This document shows positions 48,546-59,760 of a stretch of 64,000 bases of DNA, one piece after another. Position 1 is the stretch's first letter; every line of letters starts with the position of its first letter. Under the pieces are notes generated by a model. It saw nothing but the letters and a program-made list of their open reading frames with translations. It did no database searches and was not told the origin of the DNA. The stretch is taken from NCBI RefSeq assembly GCF_009389715.1, contig NW_024067666.1, forward strand, positions 3,389,001 to 3,453,000, given 5' to 3'. The DNA is from Phoenix dactylifera (taxonomy: Eukaryota; Streptophyta; Magnoliopsida; Arecales; Arecaceae). A program made the position numbers and the translations under genes.

Positions 48546-48826
48546 GGTACCAAGAAATATACCATTCTGACACTGTACGGTACAGGCACGGATACCAAAA
48601 TTAGTACTTAAAACCTTTGTTTTGCATGCTTGTTATATAACCTTATATTGTAAAATTTATCCTATACTTTCTACAATATATAGATTATTTTATTCATTGC
48701 TTGTAGTCTTAATGTCAAAATCTTGTTGGTTTGAGGGATTTCTAATACTAACTTCTTTATCATTAGAAATATATTTTCTATTTATTTGTTAGCAGACTTA
48801 TTATCAGTTGGCATGCAAGTGGGTTG

Positions 48827-49147
48827 GGTAGACCTAGATTCAACCCATGGCAAACCCAATCTGTGCCGAAGCAATACCATAAATTCCAATCCATGGGTTG
48901 GACCTGTAACCAAGACCGCAACTCTGACTTGCTCATGTATCGATCTAGTAAAATTGGACCCAACCTAGTCAGAACTGAACTGATCTGATTAAAGTTGATA
49001 AAGCTTAGATCATTGCGTGTCCTATGAAAGCTGCATTCACTTTGAAATTAACCTGTGCCACCAAGTGAATGGGTCGAAAATGGGCCTAAACTTTTGACCA
49101 AAAGGCAGTTTTGTTTTGATCCAGGTTAAGTTGGACCCAACCCACTT
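48827..49147. mobile_element. MITE-like element with 13-bp perfect terminal inverted repeats
   Basis: AAGTGGGTTGGGT at 48827-48839 is exactly mirrored by ACCCAACCCACTT at 49135-49147. The 321-bp inside holds more CCAACCC/GGGTTGG variants and no gene. Flanking target duplication is unclear. The same kind of text recurs at about 9780, 13585 and 14065. Confidence 0.55.
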
Positions 49148-51002
49148 CCAGCATCAATCATTAAAGAGACTAAATTCTTATCGCCTATGTGAATTTCCTC
49201 ATAGTTTGAAAAGATGTGAAGTTCATTTAATTGGAAAGACAAATTGTCGGTAAAAAATATCATATAAATAAAACTACTCATATGAAACTACCATTAGACA
49301 ATGTGACCTGGACCCTTTGTTTTAGTCTAAAGTACCTATACCTGCACTTAAATATGGGCATTGATATGACACTCGGACTTGGGTCCATTGGGAAAAATTG
49401 TTAAAAAATTGAAAGTATCAGACACTTAGACATGTACTTGACAGTTGGGACCGAGTCCACACAGCACAGCCGTTAAATGATACTTCTTTCTAATTCAATG
49501 GTCCGAGCGCAAGTCCATCTAGCAGTAAATAAACTTTGACTGTTAAAACTATCCATGGTTATATTAAAACTCCAAAGAACTATATCCAAACACGAACCGT
49601 AAAAGTTGGGCCCTTAAAACTTGAAGATTCATAGTTTCACATGGGGAATACTTGAATAGTATGATACATTGCATTTAGAAAGTAATTATGGAGTCATGAC
49701 AGCTGTAGCTAATGCTGAAGCTGAAGAAAGATCAAAGTGCTTGGGGAGGTGTGGGTGAGAGTGAGTCTCGATGGTGGATCTGTCTGCTAATATGGAAGTT
49801 TCCTGCTACCGAACTTCCATAGTATGTTTGATACTCTTTTTCGAGTGGTCGCAGTATCTTTGATACTCAGTTATAAATAGTTTGTACCAGCAGTATTTAC
49901 TTCATTGACATTGTCTCTCAGTGAATTACAGACACTATTCATATAAATGTTTGTTTGTTTAGGTGAGCTTGTTTTCTGATACTGGATCATGTTTATCGAA
50001 TAGCATACAACTTGAAAGCTCCTTGGCTTTTCACGTAGGTAAGCTGCAGGAGGTTCTTTAGGAGAAAAGTGCTTGCAGAAGATACTGCATGAGACAACAA
50101 CTTACGTACATGGCATGTACACCACAGCCCATTATTTCGATAGTTGGCAGGAGGATGAGCCACAGATGTTACTCTTCAGGGGCATTGCTGCTGATATGAG
50201 GTTCTGGTTTTTGGTGACATGGACGACTTTCTTGGCTGGGAAAAGGAAAACTTATTGAACTCAAGAGGTTTGTGGGTTCCTCAAAACAGCATTCAATCTC
50301 AGTTTCTGTGAACTTGGAAAGACAGAAAACAATTGTCACCCATTTTTATACACCATGCAGCCAGGATGGTATTCCCATCGAATGCTGTAGGAAATCACGA
50401 TCTATCACCAATCCATGCCGATCTATTCCTGCAAGGGAATATGTTTGTACAGTCTTCCTGGCCTGCATTACCTGGGGTGAGCTGAAGATTCCCTAAAATC
50501 AGTTTAGCAGCTGCAGCTAGTCAGAGAACACGTAGCTTAATGGAAAGAAAATTTATCTGAAGAAACTCCTAGCTGGTAAGTGTTATGGGTATATGCCTAT
50601 TTGGAGAGCGATCAGTTTAGCATCTGCTGACTGTATGTTTGCTTTTCTTTTCTTTTCTTTTATGATCAGATTAGGAGAGACCAAGAGATTGCCCCAACTT
50701 CTGTAATGGTCAAAACAACTTATCTGTTGCTGTTTCCTCACAAGGAGCTTGTGCCTGTGTGTCTCATTTGCCACCAAAAAGTATGCTATCTGTTTGCCGT
50801 GTTTCCTTTCTTGAAAAGAATTAAGGCTAAGCGGAAGGAAGATGGTTGATCAGTGTATAAGTTCAGTCATCATAAGCCATTTTCGTTGTTTCCGGTGTCT
50901 GTATTTGGTTCTTTTGAATGATAACATTGACAAACCCACCACATGCTTGGAAGAAGGCTACTTCGGCTATTGTCCTGGGTAATGAAGGGGTGACCACCAT
51001 CA
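49148..51002. other. Spacer and probable AFP 3' UTR
   Basis: No gene is recognised. Short open frames (for example 50073-50258) show no motif. The last few hundred bases before 51002 are likely the 3' UTR of the minus-strand AFP gene. Confidence 0.4.
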
Positions 51003-53248
51003 TCACAAGAAGCCCGACCGGGTTGGGTTGACAAGAATGTGCCTGAGGGGGTGAGCCACATTCCCAGCTCCCGCATGCCTTACAAACTCCGCGGGCGTGA
51101 GGAAGCTGCCATGGCACGCGCACACAATCCTCACCTCCTTCCCTTCCCCGTATCCGTAGAGGAACCCTTCAATCCTCCTCCCATTTGGACCATCCCCCGT
51201 CGCGGACACACGTGGCATCTCTTGCACCTCGTTCCACTCCCATCTCTCTCCTAATCCAAGTTGGTCTCCCTGCAATCTTCTTCGAGGATTCTTCTACCTC
51301 TCTCGCAGAGCCAACTGCTTCATGATTGCTATGCTCGGGCAATGAAGGGGTCGTTGAGGGACGACTCCTGACTTCTGCACAGCCATTTCATCCAAAGGCA
51401 TTCAACCCAGACTTAAATATGACAAGAGAGTCACAAATGCATAAAGAAGGGCAATATCTGAAGTTCCAACAGGATTCTTGCGAATTAGTCATAAAACAGC
51501 TAGCTTTTTGTTGGAACGGATTCACCAGAAGAGTCCGAATCTTCTGCGCAGGTGAAGGAGAAGCCCAATCCCAAAAATTCGTAGCTGTTATAACAGCTGT
51601 AAATTTAAAATTCAAATTTGTTGTTACAAATTTTTGAGATTGAGCTTCTTCTTCACCTGCACAGAAGACTCGAACTCTTTTAGCGTGTTCGTTCCAACAC
51701 TTCTCTACCTTCTGTTATATGGGTTGTACTTTGCAAGAGCCACATAATTCAAATTAATGCTTATCTTTAAGTTGGAGAACACATAAAAATATTGTGAATC
51801 TTGAGCTTTGTATCTTTTGTTCCTAATAAGCTTTTGTATCTTGACAGACCAATAGAGTTTTTTGCAATTTTTTTATAAAACAAAGAAAATATCAAAATAA
51901 TAAATTAAAGAAGTCGGAATAAAGGGCAAAAGGCAAATAAGTAGTGAAATAGTTATTTTTTCCCCTCTTGTAATTTTCTAATAATCAATAGAAAGAATTA
52001 GAAACAGTAAGTTACAGCAAACTAAAGATGTTTTAAGCAAAAAGGAAATGGAAAGGGCCACATACCGACTTCCTCGATTAACAAATAGCAGATGTTTGCC
52101 TAAAAGTAGGTGTAGAAAAGAAACAATTCTCCATCAAGGAAAACTAAAAACGAAAGCAAACCAAACTAAAGAACACCAACCAAGATTAATCAATTAAAGA
52201 CACGGTGGGGAGCCAAAAACCAAAAAAATAGAAGGAAAAAAAAAAAAGACCATAAGAAATCAATCAACACCCCAACCATCCACTTCAAAATTTCCTAAAG
52301 AGTGGGAAAAACAAGCAGCCAAGTAACAAGTCTCTTTCCAACTCAAATTACCATCAAACCCTAAGCCAATATACATCAGATTCCCATCATCAACTAAGTA
52401 AACAAGCAAGACCACTAGCTTGAGCATGATCTCTGAACATCTAAGTTGAAGGGAGAAAAAAGGATGGAAAATCTTGTCAATTAACTCAGCAAACAAGCAA
52501 GACCAGTAGCTTGAGCATGATCTCTAAACCTCTAAATGGTTAAGGGAGAAAAAAAGGATTGGATATATATATATATATATATTGTCATACTCCAGCAAAT
52601 ACTGGAAGTGCACTGAACTAAAATTGTACCTTGCACCATATGGCTCTCGAAATTGGACACACCAGAGGAGCTACTCCCCTGCGATCCGATGGACCACCGA
52701 GATGCTGGTCTGAAGCATCCGGATGCATCTACTTGCCGAGCACCGGCCGCCGTCGAAGCCGGTCCAGGGAGAACCCTACCATGCCCAGCATTCATTCCCT
52801 CATTAGAATTCTCCTCCCTCTGATCTCTCGCCACCAGCTTAGACAAATTTCTCCTCTCCGATCTCTTCCTCTTGACCTCCAATCTCTTCAAGCTCTGCAG
52901 CTCCTTCCTCTTTCTGTGCTCCTCCTCTGCCTCCGTCGGCAGCGAGCACGTCCTTGGGAGGGGAGCAGCCACCGGAAAGTCGTTCTCCGATGGGAACATC
53001 GACAGGGTGGCGATCGACGATGACCGAACAAGCCTCTTTTTTTCCTCGGGCTCCACTCCAAAACGACCGCCCAGAGACAACCCAAGACTAAGCTCAATCT
53101 CTTCCACCTCCTCTCCCGCCGCCGCCGCCGCCGCCGGTCGCTCATCATGACAACTATTACCTCCAAATCGCCTCAGAAAATCTCTTGGACGGCCCTCTAT
53201 CCTGCCGGCAAGCGCCTCTATCTCCCCTTCTGTCGCCTCCGCCGCCAT
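51003..53248 (-). CDS. Ninja-family protein AFP (ABI5-binding protein type)
   Basis: AFP/NINJA proteins are nuclear co-repressor adaptors. AFPs bind the bZIP factor ABI5 and recruit TOPLESS to damp abscisic-acid signalling. Exon 1 is 53248-52630 and the last exon begins at 51265 and ends at TGA 51003, giving 293 residues. The EAR repression motif [10 protein letters not shown] is at 51-60 and a basic nuclear-localisation stretch lies at about 112-133. The Ser-rich block [18 protein letters not shown] is at 187-203. The C-terminal domain runs from [17 protein letters not shown] to [18 protein letters not shown] (about 220-286). The linker between the blocks is shorter than usual for the family. 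A second pairing, donor after M204 (52637) with the acceptor TTGCAG at 51270, also keeps the frame (292 residues). A missed middle exon cannot be excluded. The 1.36 kb intron holds a near-palindromic MITE. Confidence 0.88.
51509..51699. mobile_element. 191-bp near-palindromic MITE in the AFP intron
   Basis: The two halves are inverted copies. Left TGTTGGAACG, AAGAGTCCGAATCTTCTGCG and CAGGTGAAGGAGAAGC are mirrored on the right with few changes over about 80 bases. The differing bases are mostly C or G in the left arm against T or A in the right. Only a short loop lies between the arms, so a transcript across it would fold into a long hairpin. It has no coding frame and no clear target duplication. 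Confidence 0.75.
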
Positions 53249-53652
53249 TGCGACAGAGAGAGAAAAAATCGATCCTTTTTCGTAATGTTTCGCTAATTCT
53301 CTCTTCTACTCGCAGTCTAAATAAGCTTCGATGCTGGATTTTGTTATGTTATAAGAAAGTGTAGCAACTCGGAAGAAAAACTCGTAAAACCGAGGAGAGA
53401 GAGGATAACGAATTGAGAAAATCAGGAAGAGTAAGAGATCTGTTGGCCTTCTCAAATCGAGAAAAGGATATAAGGATCTGTTAAAGAAGGCCAACAACAC
53501 GAGGTCCCAAGGAGATCGAGCATAGGAGCACAGAGATTAGAACAGAGGTGGTGGAAGAGATAAAAGAGCGAGAGAGATATACGCGGAGGGGGACGCGGAG
53601 AAGAAAGAGAGAGAGAGAGGGAGGAGATCTTTGTAAATCTAGATTGCGTAGC

Positions 53653-53961
53653 CACGTGTCGACGTATTAGGAGCCAGTTGGACACGTGGCTAGATTTGGT
53701 AGCCAATGGCGACGCCAAACAGGAGTCTCCTCCACACTCGGCTGCCCTAGATCCTCGAACCCAAGATCCCGCCCCTGGCCACGGCACGTGTCTGTCGGTT
53801 TCCAGAGCTAGACACGTGTCGGAATCTTCGCACCCGACCCCACGAATTGCGCGCCCCGAGGAAATCGAAAACCGGGGGCGGGGGGCCGACGGCAGGAACC
53901 GCGCGCGACGCCTCGCTGTCCTGTCCTCCGACATCCTGCAACGCTTTTTGGATGACGTGGC
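53653..53961. promoter_or_regulatory. G-box/ABRE cluster upstream of the AFP gene
   Basis: Four CACGTG cores occur at 53653-53658, 53683-53688, 53785-53790 and 53813-53818, in ABRE contexts (CCACGTGTC, GACACGTGGC, GCACGTGTC and the perfect 10-bp palindrome GACACGTGTC). A fifth ACGT core, TGACGTGGC, is at 53953-53961. They lie about 400-715 bases upstream of the AFP start codon. These are binding sites for ABF/ABI5-type bZIP factors, so ABA induction is likely by inference. Confidence 0.75.
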
Positions 53962-55409
53962 ACGATCCTGTAGGTTCATATATCGGTGCCCGCGTACGTT
54001 CTGTGGGCTCCGTATCGAACGTAAGAGAGCAGATCAGCGAGACGGGTCCGGGTTGATTGATCTTCTTTCGCAACTACAACCGTTGGATAGCTCTTTTTAC
54101 GAATATCAAAGCATTCCGATTTTTTTTTCCTTTAAGATTAAGAAGGGCTATCTCCCATCCCGTTTGAAGGCTTATATATCAACTCAGAACGGAACCTGAT
54201 TTCCAGTGGCCTCTGTTATACAAAAAGCTTATATCTTAGAAAAGGAAAATCATGATGCCCTTAATCAATAAAAAGTTTGCTCCAGTTAGAGAAGCTAAAA
54301 GCCATCAAATACATCTATTTTTTTTACCCAAAAAAGGGCGAAGGCCCGAGTTAACTACAAACCCCAGGAAAGGAACCAACACGATCCAATATAGAAAATT
54401 TACTAAAATAAGCAAGTTTGAACATGAGTTTTTTGCTTATATTGATTCTGTCCTGATTAGATACTGCTCATAGCCTGCAAAGACTGTTGACTTCCCCTTA
54501 CTTGGTCAGAAGAAGAAGTTCACCAAGAACACTGAGGATGGCTTGCAACAGTTTTCAATTGGCTTCTATTTTGAACATGAAGAATGTTGACTACGTACCA
54601 TGCATCAAGTACAAAAAGGCTTGTCATGAAGAATAAGCCTATTTCCATGAAAGGAGGGAAGGTGAAACCTGCTTGGCTTTGGTTTGGGCAACGCGGAATA
54701 AGAGTATTTGATGAGAATAATAGGGATGCAAGCTTAGATTGTAGTAGCACCAAATTTCTGGCTTGCTACCATTCATCAGTGATGACGCATTTCATAATAA
54801 GACTGCACTCTTGATGATCACGAACTAGGAGAATTTATAAATGATATTTTTATGCACTCTTCTTAAGATGGCCAGGCCATTCATTATAAGGGAATGAATC
54901 ACCTGATGCATTGTTTTGAAACAAGTTGCAAATACCCACTCCCTGCTTTAAAAAATATGAATAAAAAAAAGGATGTTTCAAGGAACAATCCCCAATTGCT
55001 GTCAATCACAATCAAGATCTCCATAATAAACTGAACTCTGGATATTACCATAATCCATATCAGAGGGATTCATGACAAAAAGGCAGTGATAAACTAATAT
55101 GGCAAAGTCGTATTAACAAGGCCATGCCATGAATATTCAAACGATCTCAAATAAACCACCACAGGAATTATAAATAATCAGGAAATATTAACCAATGATC
55201 TAAACAAACATATCACCATCAAACTCTTGTACCTTGTATAACACAAGTTATACCGGAGAGTACAACTCATACAAAAATTATTCAATAACAAACCAAGAGG
55301 AACATCCAAGGAAGAGGTGGAAGGCTAAAGTGAAGAAATGTAATGTCACCATTTGCAGCATGCTAAAGAAAAAGGGAACACTAAGGAGTCAATGCTGCCA
55401 CCTATGCTC
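53962..55409. other. Spacer between AFP and TOM5, with a possible LINE tail at 54318-54420
   Basis: On the minus strand the text GGGCCTTCGCCCTTTTTTGG followed by A residues (about 54345-54318) resembles the 3' end of a plant L1-type LINE. No domain of such an element is readable next to it. The rest has no gene; the part nearest 55409 should be the TOM5 3' UTR. Confidence 0.4.
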
Positions 55410-57589
55410 TTAAATGGCCATAAGATCGCCAAAGTTGCGCATAAAAAGTATTGAGCCAGCAAATAGCCCAGCAGCACCCAGTAGCTTCTGTAAACACCAA
55501 CATAGTCACAAATTCAATTAATATTGAGACAGAAGGCTATACCACATCAAGTTTATTCTAGATAGTAAAACAAAGAGGCACATGAAACTGATTCAATGCA
55601 GCATCTGAGCTTCCTGTACCTCTTTTACTGGATAGGAAGGCTGATAAAACAAAACAGTTTCAGTTTCAGAGGAATCCCGCATTAATAATTGAATACTGAA
55701 AGGAAGTTGTATCACTAATATGTAGCTTTTTGGTGGTTATGCTACATGAGTTTACATAGTTGGAGAAAGCATTGGGATAGCTGAGGTTTTTTGCCCATTA
55801 CAAAGGGTTAACTTGATATCCTAAAGTGGGAATATGGAAGTTTTATAGTTACATGTGCACATAATGCTTAAAAGATGAACTACGATTGGTTAATATAACT
55901 GATTACTGTCAGGTATGTTGGTGTTTCTAATTTTGCAGCAATGGTACTTCAGAATGTTCAAACCCTAATACATATACATGTATATTTTTTTAAAAAAATC
56001 AAATTCCACATAAGTTTAAGAGACCTAGATGGGAAAAAATGCATTTTGATTGAGCAATTGTACATGTTAATAGACAAGGTAAAGACAACGAGAAATACAT
56101 GGAACAAAAGGTAATTGAAAGAATGTGTTATCCACAAACTTGATAATCGCTAAACGCAGCGACCATGAACAATATGGGGTTGCCAATAGGTATATGAAAC
56201 AATCTTCAAATTAGATTGTACAACATAGCATTGGTGGGGACTCATGCTCGTTTTTAAGGGGTACAAGGAAGAGGTATCCATCAAAATTAGGAGACTGATA
56301 CAGATTGAAACATTATTTGGTAAGGGCCTATTCAGCATTATTGTCGTTTCTGTGTTCTTGTTTCTCTAAAAGTTAGCAAAATATCACATGACGATTGAGG
56401 CAGATCTTAGCATTTGTGCAAAACTTAGGTTATTCCTTGCTTTTTTTATTTACACTCTTTTTAAAAGCAATAAACCTTTGCTGTCAAAAGCTCTAAAGAT
56501 TTTTCAAACAATTTGAAGAAATAAAAGGGATTCATCACATATGGTTTTAGTCTAGTTCATTTCTTCTTGTGCTTGAAAAAGAAAAGAAAAGAAAAACACA
56601 AGCAATACCAAACAGGCCTTAAGCAACACGTTATTTTGGAATAGCAACACATTATTTCGGAATAAGGTTGTTGCCCAACAAGCATCAGAGTAATCAAGTC
56701 CTCCCTAGTAGTACAAGTTTCTAACTCCCTATATGATAACTACAGCTATCACACAATTTCTTTAAAAAAAAAAAAAAACTAGCAGACAGCAAACCAATTT
56801 TAGCTCAAATATGACTCCAGGAAATTTATACTCGAGATTGTAACAGTTTCATATATCTTTAGAATGCTCTGCTATGAAGCATAGACACAAATTCATGATA
56901 CAGATACGATATGACAAATATTAAAAAGGTAGGATCAGATATGACTAAGTATGACAATCAAAATGCAAGTGGGTTATCAAAATAACATAATTTTTATTTT
57001 ATACTCTATACAATAGCATCTACATCCACAAAGTCTATCATTTAATTGTCATTTAAATTCATAGAACACACTCCACACTTTATATAATAATATTCATGTG
57101 ATGAATTTCAAAATTAACCATTCATCATTAAAAGGTCAATGTTCATCAAAAATAAAAGAAAATAAAGGGGAAAAAGCCCTCCCTCATTCTTGGAGGTGCG
57201 GGAAAGTATCTTGTGTGTATCTAAGAAGTATCCAAAGCCTTTATATATATATATATATATATTTTAAAAAATCATAATTAAAATAAGTACTTATCCTACA
57301 AGTATCTGACAAGTATCAATATTTGATACGTATCCATATAGACACGGCACACAATGTCAAATATCCATGCTAAATGCTCTGGTACTCACTATAGACCTCT
57401 TAGGCTATAGCATTGTTCAAAAAACAATTTGCTACTAGCAAACAATAACAAATTTTAGCTCTAATACGATGAAATATTACACAGGAAGCATGGTATCATG
57501 CACTCTCTTCTCATTCTTCTGAGAAGACTTTGCTACTCTAGAAAGGCATTGGTTACCTAAATGAGAGAAGGGGAGGGTTTTTTTTTTTT

Positions 57590-57621
<32 letters not shown>

Positions 57622-59695
57622 CACAAACATGCCTTCCCAGCTTAGGTTACTAATTTATGCTCACTTAATTGTGGTTTCGCCCTTAATAAGAAATCCTCAA
57701 CTTGTGTTTATGCGAAAAAATGATGGTCTTGATTTGATAAAGAAAAGGCTTCATTTAAAACAAACAGCAGTGATCAATAAAGACATACTTGGCCTGGGAC
57801 TGATAATCTGATGCTTGTATAATACAGCATGATATGACAAGCATCAAACATATCACAGAGATGTACTATACCATGTAGGCCCTACTTACTGGCTGATATA
57901 CCTTTACACGGTTATTTAGGACGTATACTAGCCAAACAAAGTTGCAGCTAGAACAATACACAGCAAAACTTAAAATCAGTTATATGATTACCATAGCATG
58001 TAGGCCCTACTTACTGGCTGATATATCTTTACGTGGTTATTTAAGATGTATACTAGCCCAACAAAGTTGCCATTAGAACAATACACAGCAAAACTTAAAA
58101 TCAGTTATATGATTAGCATAGCATTAGGCTCTACTTACTAGCTGATATATCTTTACACAGTTATTTAAGATGTACACTAGCCAAACAAAGTTGCAATTAG
58201 AACATGCAGCAAAACTTTAAAAAAAGTTATATGATTAGCATAGAATGGGTTCACTTGAAGCCTAAAGAGATGCAGCATCTAGAAAAAAAAATTAGCAGCC
58301 ATCTGTGAATCTATTTCAAAATGAAATTTTCTAGAGATGCTCTTGCATTATCAATCTAATGTAAAACCCTGCAAATCTATAAGCATCTAAATTATCTCTT
58401 TCTCAAAATACTTGCTAGAGTCGAGTCAAGTTGGCCAGGTCCTTACAAAACAAACTGTCTGAAAATTACACATATATTATCTAGCATTGTGCAATCATGG
58501 ATAAGCAACTCAAGAAAGGGCTCTTTTCTTTTCAGCTTACAATCTTCATCCATAGTCTTAATCAAACACAATAGCCTACTATCAACTTTCAAACGAAAGA
58601 AGAAAGAGGGAAAAAACCAAACTATGGGATTTGGGATAACTTAAGGTATCCCACCTTTTTTTCTTGAACTAGGACCCAGTGTTTCTCTATTTTGGAATTC
58701 ACCAGAGTCCCACCATATAGAATTTTGAGTTAATTCCCTCACAACAGGTTTAACATCCTGCATCGAATTTACAAGATTCAAAGACCCTTCAAGTGACATT
58801 TGAAGACTTTTCAACCCAATATCTAACTATCTAGGGCTTCCTTATTCCAAGGCATAGCAAAACTATTGGCTTTTCTTTCCTCTGAAGTGATCCTCAACTC
58901 TTCATGCACTCTTAATTGTACCAACTTAAAATTTAACAGCGGATAATTGTTAAAATTAGATTACCAATTTCTTATAATTTCAAAAGCTTATATAAATTGC
59001 AAACTCATTAATCAAGCATGCACTGGTACTATATTTTCATTTTCCAAAGAAGGTTCCCAACCCATTATACTTTGTTTCCCTGTTGTAGAAGTGATGAATT
59101 TCATTGTACATAATTTATCCTGCAAGTGCCGCATGATAAGGACCAGATAAGTGGTATCGCACAATCCAATCAAACATCAAGCGGATGAACTCTCGCCCTA
59201 AATAGATGGATTTGGCTTATTTGTTATATATAAGCATGTCAGAAGCCCTTCAATCCAATTAGGTACTTCTAGTCATAATTATACAAATCTTTCAAGCAAA
59301 AAGAACAAAAAATTGATTTTCAAAACAACCATCACCGGAATATAAAGTACAACAAACAAGTGAACTGTTCATCAAACAAAAGAACATCTAGACACATAGA
59401 CTTCCATGTCCTGAAATCTTGTTTTCGGGCCCAAAAAATCATAATCCCTCCAAAATATCATATGAAAACACGAAAAACTGAAAAAAAAATCAGAACCAAG
59501 CCAAAGAACTCCATGAATCCTTCATTACTAGAGCAGACACCTAACAGATTAAAGAAATCTAAAGGAGAAAGAGAAGAAAGATCGGAGGAGATGGAAGGAA
59601 GAGAAGAATACCGAGTTGACAGCCCACTTGTCATCGTCGTAGATCTGAGAGTTCAAGAACTCCTTTATCTTCTCCATGGAGGATGCAGGCGCCAT
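55410..59695 (-). CDS. TOM5: Mitochondrial import receptor subunit TOM5 homologue
   Basis: TOM5 is a small tail-anchored subunit of the outer-membrane TOM complex that passes precursors to the TOM40 pore and helps its assembly. Two exons on the minus strand, 59695-59612 (28 codons) and 55487-55410 (25 codons plus TAA), join in phase 0 to 53 residues, the usual length. The first exon encodes MAPASSMEKIKEFLNSQIYD and DDKWAVNS. The second encodes KLLGAAGLFAGSILFMRNFG and ends DLMAI, a single membrane segment. The order of a cytosolic acidic/basic part, WAVN, membrane helix and GDLM tail matches plant TOM5. The ATG at 59749 is in frame but opens a non-family extension, so I reject it. The single intron, 55488-59611, is 4.1 kb, about 26 times the coding length, and holds tandem repeats and homopolymers. 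Confidence 0.9.
57578..57620 (+). repeat. T22-G21 homopolymer pair
   Basis: Twenty-two T at 57578-57599 run straight into twenty-one G at 57600-57620. It is unusual and may be a sequencing or assembly artefact. It lies within the TOM5 intron, so it has no coding effect. Confidence 0.85.
57872..58246. repeat. Three tandem copies of a 125-bp unit in the TOM5 intron
   Basis: Units start at about 57872, 57997 and 58122, each opening CATGTAGGCCCTACTTAC or a close variant and ending in ATCAGTTATATGATTA. Copies 1 and 2 are nearly identical; copy 3 has more changes and a small deletion. No frame stays open across them. Confidence 0.9.
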
Positions 59696-59699
59696 TGGC

Positions 59700-59760
59700 A
59701 ATCGCTCGCTAGGGTTTAGGGTTTTGGTTTCGCGCTCCTTTCTCTCCACTTTCGCTAAGA
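59700..59760 (-). promoter_or_regulatory. TOM5 5' leader with telo-box
   Basis: Just before the TOM5 start the minus strand reads AAAACCCTAAACCCT (59725-59711), a double telo-box. Such motifs are frequent in the first bases of plant housekeeping transcripts for translation and mitochondria. Confidence 0.6.

Noticed and set aside
48295-48598. Open frames on both strands in the GGTACC region
   Set aside because: Regular VPVP/RYGT text is a product of the repeat.
59696-59749. Upstream in-frame ATG for TOM5
   Set aside because: It would translate the telo-box leader; TOM5 proteins start just before the SMEKIKEF-like segment and are about 53 residues.
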